DNA from: an uncultured Ruminococcus sp.
Lineage (GTDB): Bacteria > Bacillota > Clostridia > Oscillospirales > Ruminococcaceae
DNA: 34,073 nucleotides
Reading direction: 5' to 3'
NCBI RefSeq assembly: GCF_937915125.1
Contig: NZ_CALDMP010000009.1
Location: 1-34,073, forward strand
Position 1 is the first letter of the stretch. The number at the start of each line of letters is the position of its first letter. This document shows positions 18,010 to 25,004 of the stretch, in pieces. A model generated the notes under the pieces. That model did no database searches and was not told where the DNA came from. It saw nothing but the letters and a program-made list of their open reading frames with translations. Made by a program: the position numbers and the translations under genes.

Positions 18010-19427
18010 TCCCTTCCGTTCCAGCAATAAGAACACAGCTGACATTCGAGCTTTCCGACTGCCCGAATTGTCCCTTCCAGTGACTGGAATTCCAGGGAAG
18101 TCAGTTTTAAGCGCCGGCAGATCTCATCCCGGAGCAGTTTGCCTCTTTCTGTATTAGAATTGCTGTACTCGTCAATATACTGCAAGCCGGCAACGCCCTC
18201 ATTTTCATCGATGATCTGCCTTGCGATCAATTCAAGTTCAGAAGTGCTTCTTGAAAAATTGAGATACTTACAGCCGTACATAATCGGCGGGCAGGCAGAT
18301 CGCATATGAACTTCCTTTGCGCCGTTTTCATAGAGAAACTCTACGGTTTCCCGCATTTGTGTGCCTCTAACAATGCTGTCATCTACAAACAGAAGCTTCT
18401 TTCCCCGGATCAGCTCCGGGACTGGGATCAGCTTCATTTTTGCCACTTTATTCCGCATGGACTGATTGGCAGGCATAAAGCTTCTGGGCCATGTGGGGGT
18501 ATACTTGATAAAGGGTCTCGCAAAGGGAATGCCGCTCTTGTTGGCATAACCAATGGCATGGGGAATGCCGGAATCAGGAATGCCGCAGACATAGTCCACA
18601 TCGGGCAGTTTTCCGTTTTGCATATCCGTTTCTGCCATAATTTCGCCGTTCCGGGTGCGCATAACTTCCACGTTCACGCCCTCATAGCAGGCAGTGGGAT
18701 ACCCATAGTATGTCCACAGGAAGGTACAGATTTTCATGTCGTCTGTGCCCTCGCTCATGATCTCATAGCCGTCCTTTGTCAGTCTGAGGATCTCCCCTGC
18801 CTTCAGCTCGTGACAGGTCTCATACCCCAGCTTCTGATAGGCAAAGGATTCAAAAGAAAAGCAGTAGCCATCGGAACGCTTTCCGATGAGGATCGGAAGC
18901 CGTCCCATTTTATCCCGTGCACAGATGATGGAATCTTCAGTCATGATCACCAGGGACATTGTCCCCTGGATCTTTTCCTGTGCATAGCGGATGCCCTCTA
19001 CGAAAGAGGACTTCTGGGCGATCAATGCGGCGATCAGACCGCCAGAATTGATGCTGCCGCTGCTCATGGTCTCAAAGTTAGCACAGCCCTGCTTCAGAAG
19101 CTCCTCGGACAGCTCCTGGACGTTTTTGATGACGCCGATAGAGCAGATCGCATAAAGCCCCAGCTGAGAGCGTACCATAATGGGCTGGGGATCCGTGTCG
19201 CTGATACAGCCGATACAGATAGTGCCCCGCATTTTTTCCACATCCTTTTCGAACTTTGTCCGGAAAGGGGAATTCTCAATACTGTGGATATTTCTCTGAA
19301 AGCCAAGCTCCGCAGAATAGGATGTCATACCGCCACGTCTTGTACCAAGATGCGAATGATAATCCGTCCCAAAAAACACGTCAGAAATGCAGTCATTTGC
19401 TGAAACTGCACCAAAAAAACCACCCAT
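18006..19427 (-). CDS. PurF-like amidophosphoribosyltransferase paralogue lacking the glutaminase site
   Basis: A 473-residue homologue of PurF with the same two-domain plan. It begins MGGFFGAVSANDCISD, so the catalytic N-terminal cysteine is replaced by glycine, and the other glutaminase motifs are gone: where PurF has HVRYSTTG, HNGNLVN and TTNDTEV, this protein has IGCISDTDPQ, SIGVIKN and SSGSINS-like stretches. The phosphoribosyltransferase half is kept: VCGIPDSGIPHAIGYA, and the PRPP loop LLFVDDSIVRGTQMR. Cysteines equivalent to the Fe-S ligands remain (KICTFLWTYYG, SACPPIMYGCKYL, CQLCSYC). Starts 3 nt after purC and overlaps purF by 4 nt. It might use free ammonia, or partner and regulate PurF. 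Similar cysteine-less copies occur in other anaerobes as far as I recall. Confidence 0.9.
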   Translation of the reverse strand: MGGFFGAVSANDCISDVFFGTDYHSHLGTRRGGMTSYSAELGFQRNIHSIENSPFRTKFEKDVEKMRGTICIGCISDTDPQPIMVRSQLGLYAICSIGVIKNVQELSEELLKQGCANFETMSSGSINSGGLIAALIAQKSSFVEGIRYAQEKIQGTMSLVIMTEDSIICARDKMGRLPILIGKRSDGYCFSFESFAYQKLGYETCHELKAGEILRLTKDGYEIMSEGTDDMKICTFLWTYYGYPTACYEGVNVEVMRTRNGEIMAETDMQNGKLPDVDYVCGIPDSGIPHAIGYANKSGIPFARPFIKYTPTWPRSFMPANQSMRNKVAKMKLIPVPELIRGKKLLFVDDSIVRGTQMRETVEFLYENGAKEVHMRSACPPIMYGCKYLNFSRSTSELELIARQIIDENEGVAGLQYIDEYSNSNTERGKLLRDEICRRLKLTSLEFQSLEGTIRAVGKLECQLCSYCWNGRE

Positions 19428-19430
19428 AGA

Positions 19431-20150
19431 TTATGCTCCAAAAATACGCTTCATAACTTCCTGATATGCTTCTTCTGTACCGCCCAGATCTCTGCGGAAA
19501 CGATCCTTATCCAGCTTTTCGTTGGTCTTGACATCCCACAGACGGCAGGTATCCGGCGAGATCTCGTCTGCCAGAATGATGGTTCCATCAGCCCGGCGGC
19601 CGAACTCGATCTTGAAGTCGATGAGGCGGATGCCAATGCCCAGGAAGAATGCCTTGAGCACTTCGTTCACCTTACGGGTGTAATTCTTGATGGTGTCGAT
19701 CTCTTCCTGTGTTGCCAGACCCAGTGCCAGAGCGTAGTCATCATTGATGAAGGGGTCGTTCAGCTCGTCGCACTTGTAGCTGAATTCCACAATGGGACAG
19801 AGCAGCTGCTTGCCTTCTTCTACGCCCATACGCTTGGAAAAGCTGCCGGCAGCCACGTTGCGGACGATAACTTCCAGGGGTACGATGGAAACACGCTTGA
19901 CAGCAGTTTCACGATCGCTCAGTTCCTCAACCAGATGGGTGGGAACACCTTCCTTTTCCAGCTCCTTCATAATGTAGTTGGACATACGGTTGTTGATCAC
20001 GCCTTTGCCAACGATAGTACCCTTCTTCTCGCCGTTGAATGCAGTTGCATCGTCTTTATAGTCTACGATAACGACCTCCGGGTTCTCCGTTGCATAGACT
20101 TTCTTTGCCTTGCCCTCATAGAGCTGTTCTGTTTTTTTCCAATCTGCCAT
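19431..20150 (-). CDS. purC: Phosphoribosylaminoimidazole-succinocarboxamide synthase (SAICAR synthetase)
   Basis: PurC joins aspartate to CAIR with ATP. The 239-residue protein has LYEGKAKKVYAT (about 10-21), DDATAFNGEKKG, the signature VIVRNVAAGSFSKRMGVEEG (about 94-113), LIDFKIEFGRR and ADEISPDTCRLWD near 190-215. Usual bacterial length and complete. A GGAGG site lies 8 nt before the ATG. It sits between purE, whose product CAIR it uses, and the PurF paralogue, which starts 3 nt after its stop. Confidence 0.98.
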   Translation of the reverse strand: MADWKKTEQLYEGKAKKVYATENPEVVIVDYKDDATAFNGEKKGTIVGKGVINNRMSNYIMKELEKEGVPTHLVEELSDRETAVKRVSIVPLEVIVRNVAAGSFSKRMGVEEGKQLLCPIVEFSYKCDELNDPFINDDYALALGLATQEEIDTIKNYTRKVNEVLKAFFLGIGIRLIDFKIEFGRRADGTIILADEISPDTCRLWDVKTNEKLDKDRFRRDLGGTEEAYQEVMKRIFGA

Positions 20151-20184
20151 TTTCTTTTCCTCCGTGAATCTATTGATTTATGCC

Positions 20185-20685
20185 TCAGCAGTTACTGTAT
20201 TCCGCCGAGATCTTTGCATCCTTTTCCTTGACACCGTTTTCCATGTCAATTTTCATCTGCTCCAGCTTTGCGTCAATTGCCGGGTCTGAGAGCGCAAGCA
20301 TCTGTGCCGCCAGAATCGCTGCATTGGCAGCGCCGTCAATGGCAACTGTTGCCACCGGAATGCCCTTGGGCATCTGTACGGTTGCAAGCAGTGCATCCAG
20401 ACCGTCCAGAGTGGACGATTTCACCGGAATACCGATTACCGGAAGGGTCGTATGTGCCGCCAGCACGCCGCCCAGATGGGCTGCCTTTCCTGCGGCAGAC
20501 AAAATGACGCCGAATCCGTTTTTCTTTGCATTCCCGGCAAATTCAGCTGCAAGTGCCGGGGTGCGATGGGCGGACATGACATGCACCTCATAGGGGATGC
20601 CGAACTTGTCCAGCTCATCCAGCGCACCTTTTACTACCGGCAGATCGCTGTCGCTGCCCATAATTACCGCTACTTTTTTTGACAT
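20185..20685 (-). CDS. purE: AIR carboxylase / N5-CAIR mutase (PurE)
   Basis: PurE makes CAIR. The 166-residue protein has the phosphate-binding VAVIMGSDSDLPVVKGAL, VMSAHRTPALAAEF, AAGKAAHLGGVLAAHTTLPVIGIPVKSSTLDG and VQMPKGIPVATVAIDGAANAAILAAQ. The VAIDGAANA stretch is two residues shorter than the AIGKAGAANA of usual N5-CAIR mutases, and PVKSSTLDGLD resembles the class II type that carboxylates AIR directly with CO2; no purK is in this window. The class call is tentative. Start at ATG 20685, 7 nt after AGGAGG; the longer ORF start lies in the hairpin region. First gene of the purine run. Confidence 0.95.
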   Translation of the reverse strand: MSKKVAVIMGSDSDLPVVKGALDELDKFGIPYEVHVMSAHRTPALAAEFAGNAKKNGFGVILSAAGKAAHLGGVLAAHTTLPVIGIPVKSSTLDGLDALLATVQMPKGIPVATVAIDGAANAAILAAQMLALSDPAIDAKLEQMKIDMENGVKEKDAKISAEYSNC

Positions 20686-20735
20686 ACGTATTCCTCCTGA
20701 TTCAGAGCACACGCTCACGTGATTCGTTATCGTCA

Positions 20736-20762
20736 CCCCGGAACACTGATATGGTTCCCGGG
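20736..20762. promoter_or_regulatory. Hairpin in the leader upstream of purE
   Basis: CCCCGGAAC (20736-20744) pairs with GTTCCCGGG (20754-20762), 8 of 9 pairs around a 9-nt loop. No U-run follows on either strand, so it is not a standard terminator. It lies between the WG-like gene stop and purE and may be a leader structure or a processing site. I found no guanine-riboswitch consensus here. Confidence 0.4.
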
Positions 20763-20793
20763 ATAACTTTATGTAAACAGAAATCCAGCCGGC

Positions 20794-21747
20794 TTATGCG
20801 ATCTGCATTTCTGTTATCACCCATACTTCCTGTTTGTTTTGCTTCATGGTCACGGAAAGGATCTGTTCCTTAAGTCCTTCCTCCTGCCCCCAGATGTTGA
20901 CACGGCACTGCCATGTCAGAACAGGCTTGCCGTCGTCACCGACACCTGCGCTGAGATAGACGGTATCCTCCATCCGTGTGACTTTGTGTCCTCCCAGTGA
21001 GATCACGGAAAGGACGTTATTTTCATGCTCCTGGTCTGTGACCTGGCTGACATCTGCAAATTCCTGGGATTTCAGCATTTGCAGCAGAAGCAGCATCTGA
21101 TCTGCCGTTTCCGACCACTGTGCCGGAGAGAGCAACGCGGCATTCACCGCATTCCAGCTGACCGTAAAGGAAACATTCTCCGATGTCCGTGCCATATCCG
21201 CACGAGTCAGGGTCAGCGCATCATCCTCCGATGTATATAGAAATGCATCCTCGCCTTTTTTCAGGGTCAGCAGCTGGCTCTCCCAGGAATAACCGTCCCA
21301 GACCGCAGCGTCCACCGGACGGAACTCGCTGTCATACAGCACCACCTGTTCGGAGTTGGCAAAGGATGCCAGATAATAGGACGGGGTCAGGGCATGCACA
21401 TCTGTGTAGGTAAAGGGTGCAACCACATTGCCGTCCAGATCCAGGACGCCGATCCGTCTGCCGTCTGCCGTTTCCTTTGCAGCAGCTAGGTATTCCGTGC
21501 CGATAAAGTGCAGCTGTTCCCATTCCGGCTCAATGAGGGTATTCCCTGCGGCATCTGCAACGCCGTAGAGATGATTGTCATCCTGTATGATCTCGTTGCC
21601 GTTGGGATTGACAGCCGCATCGGAACTGCTGCTCTGGGATGTCTCGGAATTTTTCGAAATATCCACGGAAAAGCTGATCGTCGCAATCACCAGGACTATC
21701 AGCACAAACACCAACAATCCCACTACCAGTTTGGCGTGCTTATTCAT
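20794..21747 (-). CDS. Membrane-anchored WG-repeat-like protein
   Basis: A 317-residue protein with a short basic N-terminus and a single membrane segment (about 8-28, VVGLLVFVLIVLVIATISFS), so it is probably tethered with its body outside the cell. After a Ser/Asn-rich linker (about 32-50) come at least two degenerate WG-type repeats: HLYGVADAAGNTLIEPEWE (about 59-77) and RIGVLDLDGNVVAPFTYTD (about 98-116), matching the pattern in which (W/Y)G(L/V)xDxxGxxVxPxxY recurs. The C-terminal 130 residues match nothing I know. It starts 20 nt after the glycosyltransferase with GGGAG 8 nt before the ATG, so the two are one transcript. Function unknown; a role in envelope glycan export or sensing is only a guess from its neighbour. 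Confidence 0.72.
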   Translation of the reverse strand: MNKHAKLVVGLLVFVLIVLVIATISFSVDISKNSETSQSSSSDAAVNPNGNEIIQDDNHLYGVADAAGNTLIEPEWEQLHFIGTEYLAAAKETADGRRIGVLDLDGNVVAPFTYTDVHALTPSYYLASFANSEQVVLYDSEFRPVDAAVWDGYSWESQLLTLKKGEDAFLYTSEDDALTLTRADMARTSENVSFTVSWNAVNAALLSPAQWSETADQMLLLLQMLKSQEFADVSQVTDQEHENNVLSVISLGGHKVTRMEDTVYLSAGVGDDGKPVLTWQCRVNIWGQEEGLKEQILSVTMKQNKQEVWVITEMQIA

Positions 21748-21767
21748 GGATCAGTCTCCCATCCTCA

Positions 21768-22736
21768 TTACTCGGATTCCGTTTCTTCTCTGACATCTTT
21801 TTCTGTCTCATGCACCAGATAAATGGGGCGCCGCTTTGTCTCCAGATATGTTTTTGCCAGATACTGTCCGGAAATTCCTGTGCAGAACAATTGCAGACCG
21901 CCCATGAGGAAAATCGCACAGATCAGCGTAGCAAAGCCCTGGACCGGATCGCCGAACGCCAGCTTCTTGATGACAATGACGATGATCATGACAAATGCCA
22001 CCAGACAGCTGACCACGCCCAGGATGGACGAAATCGTCAGCGGTGCTGTGGAAAAGGCAAAAAAGCCCTCCAGCGCATAACGGAACAGCTTCCAAAAAGA
22101 CCAGGTGCTGGTGCCGGCAGCACGTTCCACATTCTCATATTCGATATATTTGGTGCGGAATCCCACCCAGCTGAAAATGCCCTTGGAAAACCGATTATAT
22201 TCCTTCATGGACAAAATGGAATCCACCATCTGCCGTGTCATAAAGCGGAAATCCTGTGCGCCGTCCACGATCTCCGTCTGGGAGATCCTGTTCATGATTT
22301 TATAGAACTTCCGGGAGAACCAGGACAGAAGCTTCGGCTCACCCTTCCGGCTGACACGCCGTGTGGTGGCACAGTCATATTCCCCAGTGAGGACATAATT
22401 ATACATTTTTGGCAGAAATGCCGGCGGATGCTGCAAGTCGGCATCCATAATGACCACATAATCACCGGTGGCATTTTCCAGTCCGGCGTACATGCCTGCC
22501 TCTTTTCCGAAGTTACGGGAAAAGGAAATGTACCGCACACGTGCATCCTGCCGGGCAAGTTCCCGGAGCTTCACCAGAGTGCCGTCCCGGGAGCCGTCGT
22601 TGATGAACAGCAGCTCAAATGTGGTATCCGGGTGTTCCTCCTGTATCTGCGCCATTACTTTTTGAATCTCTATATAAAATAGCGGCAGTACTTCCTGTTC
22701 GTTATAACAAGGTACTACAATGGATATTTTTTTCAT
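21768..22736 (-). CDS. GT2 family membrane glycosyltransferase (GtrB/DPM1-like)
   Basis: A 322-residue polyprenyl-phosphate glycosyltransferase of the GtrB/dolichol-phosphate mannose synthase type, which would move a sugar from a nucleotide donor to a lipid carrier at the membrane. Seen: IVVPCYNEQEVLP (about 5-17), FINDGSRDGT, RNFGKEAGMYAGLE, the DxD-type VIMDADLQHPP (about 98-108), GAQDFRFMTR, and two C-terminal membrane helices (LTISSILGVVSCLVAFVMII and FATLICAIFLMGGLQLFC). I start at the ATG at 22736, which gives the typical MKKISIVVPCYNE; AAAGGATC precedes it. The long upstream in-frame extension is not family-like. A strong promoter is at 22848-22876. Donor sugar unknown. Confidence 0.92.
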   Translation of the reverse strand: MKKISIVVPCYNEQEVLPLFYIEIQKVMAQIQEEHPDTTFELLFINDGSRDGTLVKLRELARQDARVRYISFSRNFGKEAGMYAGLENATGDYVVIMDADLQHPPAFLPKMYNYVLTGEYDCATTRRVSRKGEPKLLSWFSRKFYKIMNRISQTEIVDGAQDFRFMTRQMVDSILSMKEYNRFSKGIFSWVGFRTKYIEYENVERAAGTSTWSFWKLFRYALEGFFAFSTAPLTISSILGVVSCLVAFVMIIVIVIKKLAFGDPVQGFATLICAIFLMGGLQLFCTGISGQYLAKTYLETKRRPIYLVHETEKDVREETESE

Positions 22737-22847
22737 AATGATCCTTTCTGTCCCACAGCCGCCCCTGTCTGTCGGCTGCTGAATTATGTAAAGAATGTCA
22801 GCCCCTATGCCGGACATCCAGCCGGGTCGTTTCGACACGCTCTACTT

Positions 22848-22876
22848 ATTATACCACCTTTTTTTACACTTTACAA
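22848..22876 (-). promoter_or_regulatory. Sigma-A promoter for the glycosyltransferase unit
   Basis: On the minus strand TTGTAA (-35, 22876-22871) and TATAAT (-10, 22853-22848) are 17 nt apart, leaving a leader of about 105 nt to the ATG at 22736. As no other clear promoter or terminator lies before purE, this transcript may run into the purine genes. Confidence 0.7.
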
Positions 22877-22955
22877 TACCTTGACCGGGATATTTTTTTC
22901 GTTTTTCGAAAAAATGTGTGAACAAACAAATTTCTCTTGTGGAAAAGCTAAGCGG

Positions 22956-23462
22956 TCAACCATCTATCTTGTGTTTTTTCAAAAATGCAGACAGCAGGGC
23001 TTTATAGTTGTGGGAGCGATGGGGCATCTGCTGTACCAGAGCGTCCAGTTCTTCCGCCGTCACCAGACGAAGCGCCTGGACTTCCGATTCCTGCATGGTG
23101 CAGTCCGTCAGTGCAAAGGGCATCCGGACATACCAGACATCATGGTAGCAGCTGCGCCGGCGATCCCGGAACAAAAACTGCATGGCATCCCGTGGAATTG
23201 ACAGTCCCACCTCTTCCTTTGCCTCACGCAATGCGCCGTCCAGGCTGGTCTCTCCGGCGTCCACTGCACCGGCAGTGATATCCCACTGTCCCGGACGTGT
23301 CGCCTTCGTATCCGACCGCTGCTGGATCAGAAACAGACCATCGGTGTTTTCCAGTATCACATGGGCACATAGAAAGTACTCTCCCTGGGGTAAAAACGTG
23401 CTGCGGTCTGCCGTCCTCCCGGTGAGATTTCCATTCTCGTCATAAATATCCAGACATTCCAT
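22956..23462 (-). CDS. Nudix hydrolase
   Basis: A 168-residue cytosolic hydrolase of the isopentenyl-diphosphate isomerase-like / Nudix type. The Nudix box is complete: GAVDAGETSLDGALREAKEEVG (about 74-95, in two parts G-x5-E-x7-RE-x2-EE-x-G). The N-terminal MECLDIYDENGNLTGR and the following LPQGEYFLCAHVILENTDGLFLIQQRS fit the YfcD/Idi-like subgroup, whose substrates are often unknown nucleoside diphosphate derivatives. I use the ATG at 23462 with GGAAAGGAATGGG upstream; a TTG seven codons earlier would put the start inside that ribosome binding site. Divergent from the zinc-ribbon unit. Substrate cannot be told. Confidence 0.9.
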   Translation of the reverse strand: MECLDIYDENGNLTGRTADRSTFLPQGEYFLCAHVILENTDGLFLIQQRSDTKATRPGQWDITAGAVDAGETSLDGALREAKEEVGLSIPRDAMQFLFRDRRRSCYHDVWYVRMPFALTDCTMQESEVQALRLVTAEELDALVQQMPHRSHNYKALLSAFLKKHKIDG

Positions 23463-23511
23463 ATCAAACCCATTCCTTTCCAAGCGTTATCCACAGTAAC
23501 ACTGCAACTCT

Positions 23512-23541
23512 ATTGTATCATGAAACCCGAGTTCACGTCAA
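23512..23541 (-). promoter_or_regulatory. Sigma-A promoter for the Nudix gene
   Basis: On the minus strand TTGACG (-35, 23541-23536) and TACAAT (-10, 23517-23512) are 18 nt apart, each five of six consensus bases, about 50 nt before the Nudix ATG. Confidence 0.75.
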
Positions 23542-23550
23542 GAATAAAAT

Positions 23551-23578
23551 CTTGAGGCAACACTGCCCTCAAGGTGCG
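23551..23578. repeat. Truncated copy of the window-end repeat
   Basis: CTTGAGGCAACAC (23551-23563), inverted, is identical to 13 bases at 73-85 near the window start. CTTGAGG also pairs with CCTCAAG at 23567-23573 to form a hairpin. It sits between divergent promoters. Confidence 0.45.
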
Positions 23579-23615
23579 CTTTTCTGAAAATTGCATGAAA
23601 ATTTGCAGAAACCGC

Positions 23616-23644
23616 TTTTTTTCGTGGGAAATTTGTGGTATACT
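23616..23644 (+). promoter_or_regulatory. Candidate promoter for the zinc-ribbon/DUF5685/J-domain unit
   Basis: TATACT (-10, 23639-23644) is preceded by TGTGG; the -35 region at 17 nt spacing is only a T-run (23616-23621). The same GTGGTATACT string occurs at the pyk promoter. Downstream, GCTGCACA (23662-23669) and TGTGCAGC (23683-23690) form a perfect 8-bp hairpin in the leader. Confidence 0.5.
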
Positions 23645-23736
23645 ATTGGGTAATATCTCTGGCTGCACATCGTGCATCTACTTGTGCAGCTGCTGCCCAC
23701 ATTCTTGTTTGAGACCTGGAAAGGAATGGATAAGCT

Positions 23737-24144
23737 ATGTCAAATTGGAGAGAACGTCTGGCACAGTGGATGCAGGGACGATACGGCGGAAACGATACGT
23801 TGAACAAGTGGCTGCTGGGAGCATTTCTCATTCTGCTGCTGCTTTCCCTGCTGCTCCAGAGCAGTCTGCTGAATCTGCTGGCAATCGCAGTTCTGGTGTA
23901 TTCGTACTTCCGGATCTTTTCCAGAAATATCACAAAGCGTGCTGCAGAAAACCAGAAGTTCCTGGAGCTGACACAGCCCATCCGCCGCTTCTTCGGCGGA
24001 AAGAAATCTGCCGGACAGTACAGCAAGACCCACCGTGTCTTTGCCTGCCCCAGCTGCGGTCAGAAGGTGCGTGTGCCCAAGGGACGGGGTAAGATCGAGA
24101 TCACCTGCCCGAAATGCCGCACATCCTTCATCAAACGGAGCTGA
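23737..24144 (+). CDS. Small membrane protein with C-terminal zinc ribbon
   Basis: A 135-residue protein of unknown role. Residues about 25-58 are strongly hydrophobic (LLGAFLILLLLSLLLQSS, then LLNLLAIAVLVYSYF), probably two membrane helices in a hairpin. A basic region follows, and the C-terminus is a zinc ribbon with Cys104, Cys107, Cys124 and Cys127 (FACPSCGQK and ITCPKCRTS), likely facing the cytosol by the positive-inside rule. AAAGGA lies about 11 nt before the ATG. First gene of a three-gene unit with the DUF5685-like and J-domain genes; the next ATG follows its stop by 8 nt. Confidence 0.8.
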   Translation: MSNWRERLAQWMQGRYGGNDTLNKWLLGAFLILLLLSLLLQSSLLNLLAIAVLVYSYFRIFSRNITKRAAENQKFLELTQPIRRFFGGKKSAGQYSKTHRVFACPSCGQKVRVPKGRGKIEITCPKCRTSFIKRS

Positions 24145-24152
24145 CTGCCGCT

Positions 24153-25004
24153 ATGTACGGATATATACGTGCCTACAAGCCGGAGCTGCGGTTCCGGGAA
24201 TATGACGTCTACCAAGCCTGCTACTGCGGTCTGTGCGAAGCCCTGCACCGGCAATACGGCACAGCTGCACGCTGGACGCTGAGCTATGACATGACCTTTC
24301 TGATCCTGCTGCTGACGGGATTATACGAGCCGAAGGAACAAAAGGAACAGTGCCGCTGTATGGCGCATCCCTTTCGGAAGCAGATGCATTTCCGGAGTGA
24401 AGTGACATCCTATGCAGCGGATATGAGCATCCTGCTGTTTCATGACAAGTGCATGGACGACTGGATGGACGAGCGGAAGTTTTCTCGCCGTGCAGCTGCC
24501 GGTGTCCTGCATCACGGCTACCGGCTTGCCCAGAACAAATACCCCGAAAAGGCAAAGCAGATCACCGCACAGCTGGATGCACTCCACGCCATGGAAAAAG
24601 CCGGAGAAACAAATCCGGAACTGCCCGCCGGATGCTTCGGGACGCTGCTGGGAGAACTGTTTGTCTGGAAGGACGATATATGGGAAAAGACCTTACGGGA
24701 TGTGGGGTTCTATCTCGGAAAGTTTATTTATCTGCTGGATGCCTATGACGATCTGGAACACGACCGCAAAAAGGGGTGCTACAATCCCTTGCTCAGTCTT
24801 TCCGCATCCGACCCGGCATTCCACCAGACCTGCGAACGGCTGCTGCAAATGATGATGGCATCCTGCGCTTCGGCGTTCGAACGGCTGCCCATTCTGAAGT
24901 ATGACGAGATACTGCGCAATATTCTATACGCCGGCGTCTGGACGCAGTTTTATCAAAGAAAAAAGGAATATGAAAGACAGGAGAACGATCATGGATCCAT
25001 ATGA
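24153..25004 (+). CDS. DUF5685 family protein
   Basis: A 283-residue, mainly helical protein of the DUF5685 type, without known function. The start MYGYIRAYKPELRFREYDVY, then Cys23, Cys25 and Cys28 in YQACYCGLCEAL, are typical; CRC at 67-69 adds two more cysteines, suggesting a metal site. Two Asp-rich helices stand out: DKCMDDWMDE (98-107) and LLDAYDDLEHDRKKG (194-208). Their pattern and spacing recall the paired Asp-rich motifs of class I isoprenoid/squalene-phytoene synthases, though the gap of about 98 residues is shorter. No signal peptide. I start at ATG 24153 rather than 39 nt upstream because the family begins there. Its end overlaps the J-domain gene by 14 nt, so they are probably coupled. 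Confidence 0.78.
   Translation: MYGYIRAYKPELRFREYDVYQACYCGLCEALHRQYGTAARWTLSYDMTFLILLLTGLYEPKEQKEQCRCMAHPFRKQMHFRSEVTSYAADMSILLFHDKCMDDWMDERKFSRRAAAGVLHHGYRLAQNKYPEKAKQITAQLDALHAMEKAGETNPELPAGCFGTLLGELFVWKDDIWEKTLRDVGFYLGKFIYLLDAYDDLEHDRKKGCYNPLLSLSASDPAFHQTCERLLQMMMASCASAFERLPILKYDEILRNILYAGVWTQFYQRKKEYERQENDHGSI

Noticed and set aside
20686..20793. Purine riboswitch or PurR box before purE
   Set aside because: I looked for the guanine-riboswitch core and Bacillus PurR-type boxes and saw neither; only a simple hairpin is present.
22880..22955. Terminator after the Nudix gene from TTTTTCGAAAAA
   Set aside because: The palindrome is pure A/T with a CG centre and has no GC stem, so a real terminator cannot be claimed.
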